A stretch of 64,000 nucleotides of DNA from Notospermus geniculatus (lineage: Eukaryota > Nemertea > Pilidiophora > Heteronemertea > Lineidae). The notes below the pieces were generated by a model. It saw nothing but the letters and a program-made list of their open reading frames with translations, did not search any database and was not told the origin of the DNA. Of the stretch, positions 63,694 to 64,000 are shown piece by piece. The position numbers and the translations under genes are program-made. The first letter of the stretch is position 1; each line of letters opens with the position of its first letter. The stretch is taken from NCBI GenBank assembly GCA_002633025.1, contig NMRB01000029.1, positions 489,035 to 553,034 of the forward strand, in the 5' to 3' direction.

Positions 63694-64000
63694 ATGAACG
63701 AAAGGATGAGCAACCGAAGTTATGCTGGAGACGGAAGCATTTCCTCTTTGTCGACATCCTCTTCGCTGTCGTTAGCAACAACAGGCAGTTTAATCGATAA
63801 CGGAGCCGTATTTGCTGAACTATCCAACGCCGTTTCCAAATATGTATTCCCAGTTCTTGTAGCCTGTGGATTCCTTAACAATGTTCTCATCCTCATTGTC
63901 ATGTCCCGAAAAAGGTACAGGGCCATCGTCAGCTGCTTTTACCTGAGGTCACTGGCGGTGTTTGATATCCTAAACATGATTTGGTTTACGCAGATGCATA
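63694..64000 (+). CDS. R16: receptor N-terminal part, cut by window edge
   Basis: Open for 102 codons, covering the N-terminus, helix 1 and helix 2, ending in loop 1 (TQMH). The N-terminus is the R11 type (YAGDGSISSL, IDNGAVFAELSNAVSK). RYRAIVS replaces RYKAIVS after helix 1, a change not seen in the other copies. Its loop 1 matches R15 rather than R11, another mosaic sign. The array therefore continues past the window. Confidence 0.88.
   Translation, partial: MNERMSNRSYAGDGSISSLSTSSSLSLATTGSLIDNGAVFAELSNAVSKYVFPVLVACGFLNNVLILIVMSRKRYRAIVSCFYLRSLAVFDILNMIWFTQMH

Noticed and set aside
29780-63926. A 66-codon open frame on the minus strand repeated under the start of every receptor (for example 29780-29980)
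   Set aside because: It is conserved only because the overlapping sense sequence is nearly identical in all copies. It has no independent start, splice or promoter signal.

Overview
The window is draft genomic sequence of an animal. It has spliced genes with GT/AG introns, dense TAGGCCTA-type palindromes, ACATGTA-rich intergenic DNA, many foldback transposons and two assembly gaps (1220-1664 and 45810-46341). A tandem expansion of intronless rhodopsin-class receptors, together with this base texture, suggests a marine invertebrate deuterostome. An echinoderm such as a sea urchin is my first guess; the species cannot be fixed from this sequence.

Layout. (1) 1-6.2 kb: no gene that I can support, with foldback elements. 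(2) 6.3-9.3 kb: a three-exon gene on + for an unrecognised protein of 476 residues with a long acidic tail. (3) 10.3-13.3 kb: a convergent gene on - for a coiled-coil protein. Eight exons join in frame, including a 16-nt microexon. (4) 13.4-17.8 kb: a directly duplicated 1.07-kb block with TTAGGG repeats, plus MITEs. (5) 17.8-29.1 kb: a cluster of secreted PAN/apple-like genes, each with a signal-peptide exon followed by three cysteine-rich domain exons. Copy A (18216-21470) has a +2 frameshift, copy B is a deletion relic, copy C has only exons 3-4 behind a receptor promoter, and copy D (26655-29083) is complete. (6) 29.4-64 kb: sixteen receptor copies (R1-R16), all on + and about 340 aa when complete. 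R1, R3, R5, R7 and R9-R14 are open. R2 is split by an insertion, R4 and R6 are truncated, R8 runs into a gap, R15 has a +1 frameshift and R16 leaves the window.

How the parts relate. Most receptors are followed by decayed copies of PAN exons 3 and 4, and the receptor promoter follows the PAN 3' flank. The amplified unit was therefore probably receptor + PAN exon 3 + PAN exon 4 (about 2-3 kb), after which the PAN part decayed. The receptors keep an almost invariant core but differ in the N-terminus, extracellular loops 1-3 and the outer ends of the helices, in mosaic combinations that suggest gene conversion. Each copy carries its own TATA-like promoter. This fits a chemosensory-type repertoire like the tandem 'surreal' GPCRs described in sea urchin. 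Ligand and expression are not visible in the sequence.
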